From the NCBI GenBank assembly GCA_964517875.1, contig CAZFEU010000014.1:1-44094 (forward strand): 44,094 bases of DNA. The letters are read 5' to 3'. Made by a program: the position numbers and the translations under genes. Origin of the DNA: JAJPXC01 sp964517875. GTDB lineage: Bacteria; Bacteroidota; Bacteroidia; Bacteroidales; Muribaculaceae. The notes beneath the pieces were generated by a model, which was not told the DNA's origin, did no database searches, and saw nothing but the letters and a program-made list of their open reading frames with translations. The first letter of the stretch is position 1; every line of letters begins with the position of its first letter. Positions 43,698 to 44,094 of the stretch are shown piece by piece.

Positions 43698-43739
43698 CTC
43701 GGCTTTGGCCGCAAATTGGCTCGGCGTAGCCGGGCGTGT

Positions 43740-43880
43740 GTGTTAGCCCACGGTAAGCTCAGCGTAGCGAGCGCAACCGTGGGTTGATATCGTCCTCCCG
43801 ATACCAGCTCCGCATCGCGGGGCGTCTATGCCACCATGGTAGGACCTCCCCGAGGCCCTTGATATTGTTTTGTTGCGCCC
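43740..43880. repeat. Palindrome-rich intergenic element (REP-like)
   Basis: CCCACGGT (43747-43754) pairs with ACCGTGGG (43776-43783) around an inner GCTC/GAGC stem. Further small palindromes follow: TATCG/CGATA around 43788-43808, ACCATGGT near 43833 and CCTC/GAGG near 43846. The layout suggests a compound REP-type repeat, different in sequence from the GTAG REPs. No gene is seen between 43698 and 43982. Confidence 0.5.
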
Positions 43881-43925
43881 CTCCCCATGCTACGGCCGGG
43901 TGAATTGTGAAAATATGCTAAAAAT

Positions 43926-43956
43926 ATTGCGGGTGCGAAAAAAAGCGTTACCTTTG
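43926..43956 (+). promoter_or_regulatory. Promoter of tRNA-Val
   Basis: ATTG (43926-43929), 19 bases, TACCTTTG (43949-43956). The -7 box lies inside the inverted repeat AAAAGCGTT (43941-43949) / AACGCTTTT (43958-43966). Confidence 0.65.
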
Positions 43957-43982
43957 CAACGCTTTTCCGAGGAAGAGTTCTC

Positions 43983-44057
43983 GGGCGCTTAGCTCAGCTG
44001 GTTCAGAGCATCTGCCTTACAAGCAGAGGGTCGGGGGTTCGAATCCCTCAGCGCCCA
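43983..44057 (+). tRNA. tRNA-Val (anticodon TAC)
   Basis: 75 bases. Acceptor GGGCGCT/AGCGCCC, D arm GCTC-GAGC, anticodon arm TCTGC-CTTACAA-GCAGA giving TAC, T arm GGGGG-TTCGAAT-CCCTC-type, discriminator A at 44057. CCA is not encoded. Confidence 0.94.
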
Positions 44058-44065
44058 CACACACA

Positions 44066-44094
44066 GCGGGTCGCAACGATGAGTTGCGACCCGC
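44066..44094 (+). terminator. Hairpin after tRNA-Val
   Basis: GCGGGTCGCAAC (44066-44077) and GTTGCGACCCGC (44083-44094) form a perfect 12-bp stem with loop GATGA. The window ends at the stem, so a T-run cannot be checked. Confidence 0.7.

Overview
The window looks like a chromosomal segment of a gut-type Bacteroidales bacterium, most likely Muribaculaceae (S24-7) or a close relative. The basis is a SusC/SusD pair, BspA-type leucine-rich repeats, DUF4199, short YxLxG C-terminal sorting-type tails, weak or absent Shine-Dalgarno sequences, and many promoters of the Bacteroidetes form TTTG-N19/20-TAnnTTTG. The species assignment is an inference; no rRNA is present.

Layout. 1-1011 (minus): a family 2 glycosyltransferase cut by the window edge, preceded by a DUF4199 membrane protein. 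1173-5171 (plus): flippase, family 4 glycosyltransferase, recO and a small membrane protein. 5172-5823: 9-bp tandem repeats, then a long foldable leader. 5824-16327 (plus): a polysaccharide-utilisation-type locus with SusC, SusD, two surface lipoproteins (one PKD) and a secreted GHL10 glycoside hydrolase. 16328-16923: a probable structured RNA on the minus strand. 16924-19701 (plus): a secreted deaminase-like protein without catalytic residues, menA, two identical tRNA-Glu genes flanking rpsT, and an InaA-type kinase. 19682-20800 (minus): an SGNH hydrolase.

20884-25431 (minus): a compact six-gene block with scaffold-like, major capsid and portal-like proteins but no terminase, protease, tail, lysis or integrase gene. 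This is the most unusual protein-coding part of the window. Upstream lies a REP-associated tyrosine transposase (RAYT, 25780-26334) between two ~140-bp direct repeats, each an inverted pair of GTAG-type REP hairpins. A third REP is translated as part of the transposase itself.

26618-44094: a secreted protein with a clear terminator; proB-proA-purB; a BspA-like LRR protein; pepT-miaA; a giant alpha-2-macroglobulin-family protein lacking the thioester motif; a membrane Ser/Thr kinase with extracytoplasmic WG repeats; a relic of a second macroglobulin gene; a palindrome-rich intergenic element; and tRNA-Val(TAC) with a 3' hairpin.

How the genes fit together. The glycosyltransferases, flippase and InaA kinase point to envelope glycan and lipid A chemistry. 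The SusCD locus binds and imports a glycan that the GHL10 enzyme probably cuts. proBA (proline), purB (purines), menA (menaquinone), miaA, rpsT and the tRNAs are housekeeping. All calls come from reading the sequence by eye; no database search or folding program was run.
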